Counted from the first letter of the stretch, positions 1 through 6,416 are shown. The stretch is 9,578 nt of DNA from CAZLGO01 sp964559295 (GCA_964559295.1 CAZLGO010000068.1:1-9578); one strand, 5' to 3'. Notes: generated by a model not told the origin, from the letters alone. Made by a program: numbers and translations.

Positions 1-177
1 AGTTGCACCACCATAAACGATGCTATGGAGCGTGGAAGTTTTTGTGCTGGGTTCCATTAGAGCTACAACACTTCCTATAAAAAAACCCAGAAAAATCATA
101 CTAAATAGAGAAATCTTTGTCGATGGAAGCCTTACCAAAAATCTTGAAAGAACTATAATGTTACCTACATCAGACAT
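1..177 (-). CDS. Partial membrane protein, N-terminal 59 residues
   Basis: The minus strand is open from the window edge to an ATG at 177-175, giving 59 codons with no stop. A GGTGG ribosome binding site lies a few bases before this ATG, which decides the start. The product begins MSDVGNIIVLSRFLVRLPST. A basic stretch is followed by one clear hydrophobic segment at about residues 24-41 (SLFSMIFLGFFIGSVVAL), and a glycine-rich stretch (YGGAT) opens at the edge. This looks like the first helix of a polytopic membrane protein. The short LSRF...LPSTK leader followed by membrane helices reminds me of archaeal DUF2070 proteins, but too little is present to assign a family. The rest lies outside the window. 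It is transcribed divergently from the fumarase-like gene, with overlapping TATA-like elements in the 82-base gap. The plus-strand reading frame over the same bases has no ribosome binding site and is a shadow. Confidence 0.6.
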   Translation of the reverse strand, partial: MSDVGNIIVLSRFLVRLPSTKISLFSMIFLGFFIGSVVALMEPSTKTSTLHSIVYGGAT

Positions 178-206
178 TTTTCCACCATCAATATTCTGCA
201 GATGAT

Positions 207-256
207 GTGTATAAATAGATATTTAATATACATGATCAGTTAACATACAGGGTGGA
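207..256. promoter_or_regulatory. Divergent promoter region with overlapping TATA-like boxes
   Basis: The gap holds TATAAATA at 210-217, about 26 bases before a likely start site near 240 for the plus gene. On the minus strand a TATATTAAATA-like stretch lies at about 220-230, at the right distance for a start near 199 for the membrane protein. Each predicted message would then have a leader of about 20 bases carrying its own ribosome binding site: AGGGTGG at 248-254 for the plus gene and GGTGG just before 177 for the minus gene. The boxes therefore appear to cross over. Assignments are by spacing only. Confidence 0.45.
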
Positions 257-259
257 TTT

Positions 260-787
260 ATGAACGTAAAACTTAAAACACCGATTTTGTCTGCAAGAAA
301 ATTGAAGGTTGGAGACATTGTATACATATCAGGTGTAATCTACACAGCAAGGGACAGAGCGCATCAGAGGATCATAGAGGAAGGTTCACCTGTGGATTTT
401 AGAGGAGCTGTAATATTCCATGCAGGTCCCATAGTAAAGGACAGAAAAATAGTTGCAATCGGACCTACAACAAGCACAAGGATGAATCCATATCAACCAA
501 AGATTATTAAAATGGGAGTTGCTGCAATAATTGGAAAGGGAGGAATGGATAGGAAAACTTCTGATGCTCTAATAGAGGAAGGTGCTGTATATCTTGCTGC
601 TGTGGGAGGATGTGCGGCTTTGTATGCAAAGTCAATCATCAAGGTAAGGAATGTACACTGGATAGACTTGGGGATTCCAGAGTCAATCTGGGAACTTGAA
701 GTTCGGGATTTTGGACCGTTAATCGTTGCAATGGATTCGCATGGAGAAAATCTCTATGAAGATATCAAAAGAGGAATATCCACTTGA
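260..787 (+). CDS. Class I fumarate hydratase beta-subunit-like protein
   Basis: The 175-residue product matches the C-terminal (beta) domain of iron-sulfur class I fumarases and L-tartrate dehydratases. Visible signatures are KLKVGDIVYISG (15-25), TARDRAH (29-35), a GAVIFHAGP strand (49-57), GPTTSTRMNPY (68-78), IGKGG (91-95), YLAAVGGCAAL (111-121) and the closing DLGIPESIWELEV. Length is normal for a standalone archaeal beta subunit, which pairs with a separate alpha subunit carrying the Fe-S cysteines to interconvert fumarate and malate (or a related hydroxy acid). The ATG at 260 follows AGGGTGG at 248-254. No alpha subunit is adjacent: upstream is a divergent membrane gene, and downstream the reading frame overlaps a DUF6282-like gene by about 32 bases, suggesting coupled translation. 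The family is clear. The substrate is not, since tartrate or other hydroxy-acid dehydratases share the fold. Confidence 0.87.
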   Translation: MNVKLKTPILSARKLKVGDIVYISGVIYTARDRAHQRIIEEGSPVDFRGAVIFHAGPIVKDRKIVAIGPTTSTRMNPYQPKIIKMGVAAIIGKGGMDRKTSDALIEEGAVYLAAVGGCAALYAKSIIKVRNVHWIDLGIPESIWELEVRDFGPLIVAMDSHGENLYEDIKRGIST

Positions 788-1547
788 AGGTTTTATAGAC
801 ACCCACATTCACACAGCTCCCGATATAAAACCAAGGGTATTAAATGATGTAGAGGCTGCATTTGAGGCAAAAAAAGAGAAAATGGATGCTATAGTAATAA
901 AATCCCATGTCGAATCAACTGCAGGTAGAGCAAAAATAGCAGAGGATTTATCTGGTATTAGAGTAATTGGTGGTGTCTGTTTAAACACAAGTGTGGGAGG
1001 ATTAAATCCAGATGCTGTCAAAAACATTGCAAAGCTTGGCGGCAAGGTAGTATGGCTTCCGACTATCTCTTCTTCAAGAATTAAAATAATTCCCGATAAG
1101 ATGGAAGAGATTCTCCATATAGCGGCCCAAAATGACTTGGTTTTAGCGACAGGTCATATAAGTATTGATGAAATATTTTTAGTACTTGATATGGCAAAAA
1201 GCTATGGAATTTGGAGAGTGGTTGTAAATCACCCGCTTACAAATATTATAGGAGCTAATATAGAAGACCAGATGGAGATGGCAAAGTACGGCTATCTGGA
1301 ACACTGTTTTGTTGCATGCATGCCTCAGCATGATGCCCTAAACCCAAGGGAAATTGCAGGTGCCATAGAAGAGGTAGGTTACAAAAGATGCATAATGGCA
1401 ACGGACTTTGGTCAGATCCACAATCCCCATCCCACAGAAGGAATGAAGATGTTTGTAGATTCCATGTTAAGATACGGAATCAAGAAAAAGCACATATTGC
1501 AAATGTGTATTGAAAATCCGTCTAAACTCTTTGATATTGTTATATAA
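756..1547 (+). CDS. DUF6282-like metal-dependent TIM-barrel (amidohydrolase-like) protein
   Basis: From ATG 756 the product is 263 residues and looks cytosolic. Its polar residues follow the amidohydrolase-superfamily order: an HxH pair in DTHIHTAP (H17, H19), KSH (K49, H51), ATGH (H134), VNHP (H159) and ATDFGQ (D217), as expected for metal ligands at the mouth of a TIM barrel. The pattern and length fit the uncharacterised DUF6282 family. No substrate is known to me. The frame is open further upstream (ATGs at 726 and 741), but 756 is preferred because GGAG at 743-746 sits nine bases before it and the conserved barrel begins soon after. The start lies inside the end of the fumarase-like gene (about 32 bases overlap), so the two are almost certainly co-transcribed. 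Hydrolase, decarboxylase or lyase chemistry are all possible. The true start is moderately certain. Confidence 0.75.
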   Translation: MKISKEEYPLEGFIDTHIHTAPDIKPRVLNDVEAAFEAKKEKMDAIVIKSHVESTAGRAKIAEDLSGIRVIGGVCLNTSVGGLNPDAVKNIAKLGGKVVWLPTISSSRIKIIPDKMEEILHIAAQNDLVLATGHISIDEIFLVLDMAKSYGIWRVVVNHPLTNIIGANIEDQMEMAKYGYLEHCFVACMPQHDALNPREIAGAIEEVGYKRCIMATDFGQIHNPHPTEGMKMFVDSMLRYGIKKKHILQMCIENPSKLFDIVI

Positions 1548-1557
1548 ACCTATTTGC

Positions 1558-1566
1558 ACTTTTTTA
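1558..1566 (+). terminator. Oligo-T tract after the fumarase-like operon
   Basis: A run of six T (1560-1565) begins 13 bases after the DUF6282-like stop. A second six-T run lies at 1607-1612. Archaeal RNA polymerase commonly terminates at such tracts without a hairpin, so these are likely end points of the fumarase-like/DUF6282 message. No stem-loop precedes them. Confidence 0.4.
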
Positions 1567-1834
1567 ATACCTAAACTTTATAACTCCATTTAGTAAGCCT
1601 TTGTAGTTTTTTCCTTTGAATTTAAACCAAGCGATATGAATAGTCATGTTAAAAGTACATTTTACAACACAACGTCTGCTATATTGATGTATTTTATCAA
1701 AATGTCAGAAATTAATAAAATAAGGTGATAAGACTCAGTTAGATGTGGTTTTTGCGAGGATCCTAAATAATATTGATTCTTCCTGCTCTTTTTTGTCTAA
1801 TTTCAATAATATTGCTTATTCGGGACAATTAAGC

Positions 1835-1842
1835 TTATATAA
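1835..1842 (+). promoter_or_regulatory. TATA box for the C39-like gene
   Basis: TTATATAA at 1835-1842 is a good archaeal TATA element. A start site about 26 bases on falls near 1865, leaving a leader of roughly 24 bases before the ATG at 1889. That leader carries AGTGATC at 1879-1885, which pairs with the archaeal 16S tail. The same bases form one arm of the GATCA...TGATC inverted repeat, so an operator or a site-masking role is possible but unproven. Confidence 0.5.
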
Positions 1843-1888
1843 GATGAAATATAACCAGTATCTTTATCAAGATCATTAAGTGATCTAA

Positions 1889-2427
1889 ATGATCAACATT
1901 CAATTTAAAAAACTTTTAAGCTTTTTAATAAAACCCTACTTATCAGATTTACTCCTGCATATGCAATACAAGTTTCTGAATGTTATCCAAAAGCTGTTCC
2001 AACGGATTTGAAAGGTAAGGGCATTGGAAATGCCACAAACGCTTCATTGCAATCAACTAATTTCACTTGCGGACCAGCAGCCCTCACAGCGGTTTCAGAG
2101 GATTTTGGAGTTAAAACGACAGAAAAAGAGCTTGCTATTCTGGTTGGAACAAACGAATCAGGAACGACAATGGGTGGTTTGATACAAGCTGCCCAAGAAA
2201 AAGGCTTAAATGCCGCTGCCTTGAACCTGAGGGTAGATGAGCTTAAAAGCAACAATATAGTCCTTGTTACAATAAATGAAACTTTCCATTACACTGTTGT
2301 AAAAGAAACAACGCCAGATGGCTTTTTACTTTCAGGTCCTTCCCTTGGAAATGTCAGAATAAGCAGGGAGGATTTTGCATTATTTAAAATAAATATCCTC
2401 ATTAAGTCGGGGTATCATCGCCATTAA
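1889..2427 (+). pseudogene. Broken secreted C39-peptidase-like protein
   Basis: The domain is open in one frame from 1909 to the stop at 2427. It has QSTNFTCGPAAL (putative catalytic Cys, with a Gln six residues ahead), GTNESGTTMGGL, GLNAAALNLRVDELK and ETFHYTVV (catalytic His), as in C39-like papain-fold domains. Upstream in the same frame lies TPAYAIQVSECYPKA, whose AYA suggests a signal-peptidase site, but this frame has no ATG or GTG; only a TTG at 2008, too far in. An ATG at 1889 with AGTGATC four bases ahead begins MINIQFKKLLSFLI in the next frame. One extra A in the run 1930-1933 would join the two. The position usually holding Asp-Pro reads Gly-Pro (LLSGPSLGN). The last 16 codons lie over the end of the convergent DUF84 gene, so the natural C-terminus looks lost. 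A decayed gene is likely; a sequencing error at 1930-1933 is the alternative. Confidence 0.6.
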
Positions 2428-2907
2428 AACGCTTTGTTCTGTAAGTTCCGTTCTATCCAACAAACCCCGAGAAAGATAACCAATTGCACCTTTTTTCTCT
2501 CCAAGATCTCTAATACCTGTTACTTTGTCCATCACTTCACCCACTTCCTTTCCTTTTAAGACCTCTTCCACCACAAAAATTGGGTATTCAAACCCAGAAC
2601 CTACACCCAATGTTATTTTATCTCCATCAAAGATGGCACACCATTGTACATCCACATAGCCACTTATGGAGTGAGGTGTTTTCATAAGTCCGGATTCTAT
2701 CCCAATGCTCATTTCAAAATCTTCAGAATAAGCATTTTTTGCCCTGTTTATAGAGCCTTTTATAGTATCTTCAATTCCAAAAGGCTGTGACGGCACTCCT
2801 GAATCCACATCCACAGAGACTATCTCAACGGTCTTGTAGATTCTCTCTAAAACATTCCTGGTGGCATGAATTTTTACTGGATTTTTAGATCCTACCGCAA
2901 CTTTCAT
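2380..2907 (-). CDS. DUF84-family inosine/xanthosine triphosphatase
   Basis: The 175-residue protein belongs to the DUF84/YjjX family, whose members hydrolyse non-canonical purine nucleoside triphosphates (ITP, XTP) to limit their entry into nucleic acids. Motifs in order are VAVGSKNPVK (3-12), the SGVPSQPFG loop (36-44), ED near 46-47, GIESGL (69-74), YVDVQWCAIFDG (84-95), GSGFEYP (103-109) and GAIGYLSRGLLDR (140-152). All family hallmarks seem present and the length is usual. The ATG at 2907 follows AGGTGAT, a site that overlaps the stop of the upstream coaD gene only eight bases away, so the two are co-transcribed and probably translationally coupled. Its 3' end overlaps the C39-like frame by 48 bases in convergent orientation. 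A broader phosphatase specificity cannot be excluded. Confidence 0.88.
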   Translation of the reverse strand: MKVAVGSKNPVKIHATRNVLERIYKTVEIVSVDVDSGVPSQPFGIEDTIKGSINRAKNAYSEDFEMSIGIESGLMKTPHSISGYVDVQWCAIFDGDKITLGVGSGFEYPIFVVEEVLKGKEVGEVMDKVTGIRDLGEKKGAIGYLSRGLLDRTELTEQSVLMAMIPRLNEDIYFK

Positions 2908-2915
2908 AAAATCAC

Positions 2916-3371
2916 CTATCTGAGGATCCTACCTTCATCGTCTATCTCGCCATTTCTTATCCTTGTGGATGAAATCACCTTTCCATTCTCTGCAAGCACC
3001 ATGTCTATGGTGATAATCTCAAGGGGATTCATTCCCTTATCTTTCCTTATTCTGTTTATTTTATCTGCAGTAGGTTTTGTCGCTCGACTTACAACTATGG
3101 CATCAAAGGTTTCATCATGGATCGTTGGACCATAACGGTTATTTAGTTTTATAACATCGTAATTCTTATCAAATTTTTCTAAAAACCTCTTCAAGTTGGC
3201 ATTTCTAACATAGTATGGCTCAATATTGCCTTTATTTTTTCTAAATTCATCAGATGTGATGCCTACTACCACATAAAAACCAACTTCAAATGCCCTCTCA
3301 AGTAGACTCTTATGACCTTTGTGAAATTTATCAAATGTGCCTCCAACAGCCACTTTTTTGTATTTCATCAT
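2916..3371 (-). CDS. coaD: Archaeal phosphopantetheine adenylyltransferase
   Basis: This is a nucleotidyltransferase of the archaeal PPAT type. It transfers AMP from ATP to 4'-phosphopantetheine, making dephospho-CoA in CoA synthesis. From ATG 3371 the protein has 151 residues, usual for the family. The nucleotide-binding signature GGTFDKFHKGH (10-20) contains the HxGH motif, and the C-terminal ISSTRIRNGEID (133-144) is the ATP-binding ISSTxxR motif. VGITSDE (36-42) and VVSRAT (93-98) are also family-like. The frame is open to an ATG at 3410, but AGGT sits six bases ahead of the tandem ATGs at 3371 and 3368 and homology begins there. 3371 is chosen; 3368 is equally possible. It is the first gene of a two-gene cluster with the DUF84 NTPase and is divergent from the radical SAM gene. 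Confidence 0.9.
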   Translation of the reverse strand: MMKYKKVAVGGTFDKFHKGHKSLLERAFEVGFYVVVGITSDEFRKNKGNIEPYYVRNANLKRFLEKFDKNYDVIKLNNRYGPTIHDETFDAIVVSRATKPTADKINRIRKDKGMNPLEIITIDMVLAENGKVISSTRIRNGEIDDEGRILR

Positions 3372-3391
3372 AATTCTACCTTTTTCTTTTT

Positions 3392-3406
3392 TTAGATATT
3401 TATGTT
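3392..3406. promoter_or_regulatory. Near-palindromic TATA element between coaD and the radical SAM gene
   Basis: ATATTTAT at 3396-3403 lies midway between the two divergent starts, about 28 bases from each (ATG 3371 minus, ATG 3427 plus). It reads as an AT-rich box on both strands. For the plus gene the spacing fits leaderless transcription, and no ribosome binding site precedes ATG 3427. For coaD the AGGT site argues for a short leader instead. An alternative plus-strand box, ATTATAAA at 3417-3424, is too close to the ATG. Confidence 0.35.
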
Positions 3407-3426
3407 CCAAGATCAGATTATAAACT

Positions 3427-4977
3427 ATGCTAACCGAACATAACGTGGTGATAAAGGATCCAAGGAAGGTAGATATTAGGTTTGCATCTTCCTATCCTAA
3501 TTTATACAAAGCCGCCATGTCTTCTCTTGGGTTTCATGTTATTTATGATTTCCTAAATTCAAGGGAGGATGTGTATTGTGAGAGGATTGTTTATCCTTAT
3601 TATAGGAGTCTGGAATCCAATAGCCCACTTTCTGATTTTGATATCCTAAGTTTTTCCATCCAATATGAGAAAGATTATTTTAATGTGCTTGATATGTTAC
3701 ATAATGCCAAGGTTCCGATTCGAAAGGATGACAGAACCCGCAAAGACCCTCTTGTAATAGCAGGAGGACCCTGTGCAAGTGCAAATCCTCTGCCTATGAG
3801 TAAATTCATTGATCTTTTCATCGTTGGAGAGGCGGAAGTTATTTTAGATGAGGTTTTAGATACTTACATGGAACTTGATGATCCAAGAAGCGATATTGAT
3901 GCTTTTTTGGACATAAAGGGTGTTTATATTCCTGATCATCCTGCAGAAAGAGCCATCGTGGATGATATGTGCAACGCAAATCATCCAATAAGACAGGTTG
4001 TACCAAAAACAGATGATAAGAGGTTTATACCTGCATTTGAGGATGCTTTTCTTTTAGGAATTTCAAGGGGATGTACAAGAGGTTGTAGATTTTGTATGAC
4101 AGGTTACATCTACAGACCCAGAAGGGAGATGCCCCTTGGAAAACTTTTTGAGATTGCAGAGCGGGGAAGGCATGCAACAGGTCTTGATAAGATAGCTTTA
4201 ATAGGTGCCGCTACCTCTGACTATTCGAAAATGGATGAACTTTGTGATGGTTTGTTTGATAGGGGCTTTAGGATCACAACACCCTCTTTGAGGATAGAAT
4301 CAATCTCTGGGAAATTGTTAGATATATTGCAGAAAAGCGGGCTTAAAACCATAACAATAGCTCCAGAGTCAACACAGAGGATCAGAACAGTTCTAAACAA
4401 ACTTATAACTGATGATGACACGATAAGAGTTGTTAAAATGGTACTTGAACGCAGAATGAATGTTAAACTTTATTTTTTAGTAGGTTCACCCACAGAAACC
4501 ATGGCTGACATTCAAGATATGGTTGCATTTATAAAAAAGCTTAATAGGATGGCTGATAGAAAAAATGCAGTTAGAATAAGTGTTAATCCACTCATTCCAA
4601 AACCTCAAACCCCTTTCCAATGGGAAGGTTTTGATTTTGATGATCTGAAGACCAAAATTGATTATTTAAATCTTAAATTGAAATCAATTCCACTGAAGGT
4701 TGAAAGCCTCAAAAGTTCTCTTATACAGTATGTTTTATCCACCGGAGATGCGAAATTGGGAGATATTATAGAAAAAGCCTGGAGAAGAAGGGTATCCCTA
4801 AAAAAATGGAAAATTGCCGCTCTAAAGAATAGTTTGGATGGTGAACTTCCATGGGAAAATATAAAAGTTGGCCTAAAACCTGATTTTTTAAAAAAAGAGC
4901 ATGAAAAGGCACTGGAGGGTGAGACAACTCCCTGGTGTGAGAAGTTTGGATGTTATCACTGCGGGGTTTGTGAATAA
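3427..4977 (+). CDS. B12-binding-type radical SAM protein
   Basis: The 516-residue protein has a cobalamin-binding-like Rossmann region first (about 15-200, with DILSFSIQYEKDY and VIAGGPCASANPLP), then a radical SAM core. The core starts at SRGCTRGCRFC, whose C216, C220 and C223 form the CxxxCxxC ligand set of the SAM [4Fe-4S] cluster. TITIAPESTQRIR and the ISVNPLIPKPQTPFQW stretch are typical of the core's later strands. The C-terminus carries an extra cysteine cluster (C504, C509, C512, C515; WCEKFGCYHCGVC), possibly a second metal site. The layout resembles the radical SAM part of TIGR03960-type proteins without their DUF2344 partner. The substrate is unknown. No ribosome binding site precedes ATG 3427, so the message may be leaderless. 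The stop falls one base from that of the convergent permease gene. Confidence 0.85.
   Translation: MLTEHNVVIKDPRKVDIRFASSYPNLYKAAMSSLGFHVIYDFLNSREDVYCERIVYPYYRSLESNSPLSDFDILSFSIQYEKDYFNVLDMLHNAKVPIRKDDRTRKDPLVIAGGPCASANPLPMSKFIDLFIVGEAEVILDEVLDTYMELDDPRSDIDAFLDIKGVYIPDHPAERAIVDDMCNANHPIRQVVPKTDDKRFIPAFEDAFLLGISRGCTRGCRFCMTGYIYRPRREMPLGKLFEIAERGRHATGLDKIALIGAATSDYSKMDELCDGLFDRGFRITTPSLRIESISGKLLDILQKSGLKTITIAPESTQRIRTVLNKLITDDDTIRVVKMVLERRMNVKLYFLVGSPTETMADIQDMVAFIKKLNRMADRKNAVRISVNPLIPKPQTPFQWEGFDFDDLKTKIDYLNLKLKSIPLKVESLKSSLIQYVLSTGDAKLGDIIEKAWRRRVSLKKWKIAALKNSLDGELPWENIKVGLKPDFLKKEHEKALEGETTPWCEKFGCYHCGVCE
4890..4896 (-). terminator. T7 tract downstream of the permease gene
   Basis: On the minus strand a run of seven T lies 83 bases past the permease stop, inside the convergent radical SAM gene. 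It is the first strong T-tract that permease transcription would meet. It may be chance in AT-rich coding DNA. Confidence 0.25.
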
Positions 4978-4978
4978 G

Positions 4979-6373
4979 TTATCCCTTTAGGTAATCAACT
5001 AAACGTCTCAAGAAATGGGCTAAGAATATCTCCTGGGAACGAATCCATCTTCTCATCACAGATTCTTTTGATAGTATATCCTTTTTTACCTTTATAATCT
5101 CTTTTCTTGGAGCATATTTTAAAAATATTGGAATTCCAATTGCTATAAGGATCATTCCCACAATTATGGCATCAAAGGTGCATTGGGACATTATGTAAAT
5201 ACATATTAAGATCCCGAAGGCAGGAGTTGGCGATAGAATTTTGGCATCCTTTTTGTATTTCCTTCTTAAAGGGAAAACAGAGATACAGGTGATAAGATAA
5301 CAAAAAAGAAGGGTAAAAACTGAGAGAATAATAAGCTGGGTTATACTTCCTATTATGGATGCAACAAGTGCAGTTGTATTTTGAAAAATCAAAGCTATGT
5401 GGGGCGTTTTATATCTTGGATGGATCTTGGCAAATATCTTCGGGAGAAGCCCGTCCCCAGCCATGGCATATGGTATTCTGGCTGTTGAAAGAATACCAGC
5501 CTCTTCAGACCCTGAAATTGAAAACAAAGCTCCAATTGTAAGTAAAACTGCTCCAAATGTTCCCATAAGGGCGTATCCGGCATATGTTAGCGGTGCAGAT
5601 GTTGTAGAAAGCATCTTCCATGGTACCACTCCAAGGATCACGAAATTAGTTACAAGATAGAAGAGCGAAACTATACTCATTCCAATCACAATAGCCTTTG
5701 GGATTGTGTTTTTCGCATCTATTACTTCATCTGATGGGACTGTTACAAGTTCAAAACCAACATATGCCCAAAATATCAAAACAATGGCATCACCCAAACT
5801 TCCAAATCCTAAAGGGATAAATGGACTATAATTTGAAATAAAGACAGATGGTTTTACAATAAAATACAAAAGCCCAAAAACAGCGAATATAAAAAGTGGA
5901 GATAGTTTTAGAATGGTTAAAATGTCGTTAAGCCTTCCAGCTGCCCTAACCCCTATGTAGTTTACAAAGGTTAAACTTAAAATAAAGATGGTCTTAACCA
6001 AGCTTTGTTCCACAAAAGACATTTCCGGGTAAAAATACATAAGATAGGCAACAAATGCTAAAGGAAAAACGGCTATTGCACTCCAGGATGCAATCCAAAG
6101 CGACCATCCTGCTAAAAAACCAACAAAATCCCCAAAGACTTCCTTAGAATAAGCATAAGGTCCTCCGATTCTTGGTAGAAGCGAAGAACACTCAGCAAAG
6201 GATAAGGCTATTATAATTGCCATTGTTCCAGCTATGATCCAAGCAAACAGGGATGCTGGTCCTAAAAACCCTGCACCAAAGGATGCAGCTATGTATATAT
6301 CTGCACCAACTATGGTTCCAACTACCAAGTTTACAACATCAAAAAGACCAAGTTCCCTTTTCAACTTCGCCAT
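4979..6373 (-). CDS. APC-family amino acid permease
   Basis: The 464-residue protein has about 12 predicted membrane helices (first at roughly 12-30, last at about 401-419) and matches the amino acid-polyamine-organocation superfamily. Signatures: the helix 1 break GTIVGADIYIA (19-29), FAECSSLLPRIGGPYAYSKE (59-78) after helix 2, WAYVGFELVTVPSDEV in helix 6, and AMAGDGLLPKIFAKIHP followed by RYKTP (303-324). It should carry amino acids or amines across the cell membrane; the substrate cannot be read from sequence. In helix 1 the usual GSGIF-type motif reads GADIY. A basic tail of about 45 residues follows the last helix. No ribosome binding site precedes ATG 6373, and an AT-rich box near 6400 is 27 bases upstream, so the message may be leaderless. 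It is divergent from the aminotransferase gene, hinting at linked amino acid use. Confidence 0.87.
   Translation of the reverse strand: MAKLKRELGLFDVVNLVVGTIVGADIYIAASFGAGFLGPASLFAWIIAGTMAIIIALSFAECSSLLPRIGGPYAYSKEVFGDFVGFLAGWSLWIASWSAIAVFPLAFVAYLMYFYPEMSFVEQSLVKTIFILSLTFVNYIGVRAAGRLNDILTILKLSPLFIFAVFGLLYFIVKPSVFISNYSPFIPLGFGSLGDAIVLIFWAYVGFELVTVPSDEVIDAKNTIPKAIVIGMSIVSLFYLVTNFVILGVVPWKMLSTTSAPLTYAGYALMGTFGAVLLTIGALFSISGSEEAGILSTARIPYAMAGDGLLPKIFAKIHPRYKTPHIALIFQNTTALVASIIGSITQLIILSVFTLLFCYLITCISVFPLRRKYKKDAKILSPTPAFGILICIYIMSQCTFDAIIVGMILIAIGIPIFLKYAPRKEIIKVKKDILSKESVMRRWIRSQEIFLAHFLRRLVDYLKG
5082..5087 (+). terminator. T6 tract downstream of the radical SAM gene
   Basis: Six T on the plus strand, about 105 bases past the radical SAM stop and antisense to the permease tail. 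It is a candidate end for that message because the convergent stops leave no intergenic space. The support is position and composition only. Confidence 0.22.
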
Positions 6374-6380
6374 GCTTTTG

Positions 6381-6404
6381 TTTATATAAACAGGATAAAA
6401 ATAA
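6381..6404. promoter_or_regulatory. Divergent promoter of permease and aminotransferase
   Basis: TTTATATAAA at 6381-6390 is a perfect ten-base palindrome and a strong TATA box; its centre is 31 bases from the plus ATG at 6417. On the minus strand it is too near the permease ATG (6373), so that gene more likely uses the AT-rich stretch at about 6393-6404 (ATTTATTTTTAT), whose centre is 27 bases upstream. Which box serves which gene is inferred from spacing. Confidence 0.45.
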
Positions 6405-6416
6405 ATAGGTGAGTTT

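Larger units (their letters stand above)
1548..1888. other. Intergenic region of about 340 bases
   Basis: This is a very AT-rich gap. It holds two T-tracts near its left end, the ten-base direct repeat AATAATATTG at 1766-1775 and 1805-1814, and a TATA box at 1835-1842. An inverted repeat GATCA-TTAAG-TGATC lies at 1871-1885. A short frame at 1636-1728 (30 codons) lacks a ribosome binding site, and an AGGTGAT near 1721-1727 leads only to a seven-codon frame. I find no convincing gene or structured RNA. Confidence 0.5.

Noticed and set aside
20..205. Plus-strand 61-codon frame at the left edge
   Set aside because: No ribosome site, and it is antisense to the hydrophobic minus-strand N-terminus, which has a good start.
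1636..1728. 30-codon frame in the intergenic gap
   Set aside because: No ribosome site or promoter at a proper distance, and no recognisable composition.
1766..1814. Direct repeat AATAATATTG, 39 bases apart
   Set aside because: Only two copies in very AT-rich DNA; not enough to call a CRISPR, an operator or an attachment site.
1889..2011. Separate 40-residue protein from ATG 1889 in its own frame
   Set aside because: Its first part fits as the start of the C39-like signal peptide and the rest has no recognisable feature, so I treat it as part of the broken gene.
2020..2034. Hairpin GGCATT-GGA-AATGCC
   Set aside because: Six base pairs inside the C39-like coding frame with no T-run; probably chance.
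5359..5660. Frames inside the permease gene on both strands
   Set aside because: Shadows of a clear 12-helix membrane protein; no ribosome sites or family features.
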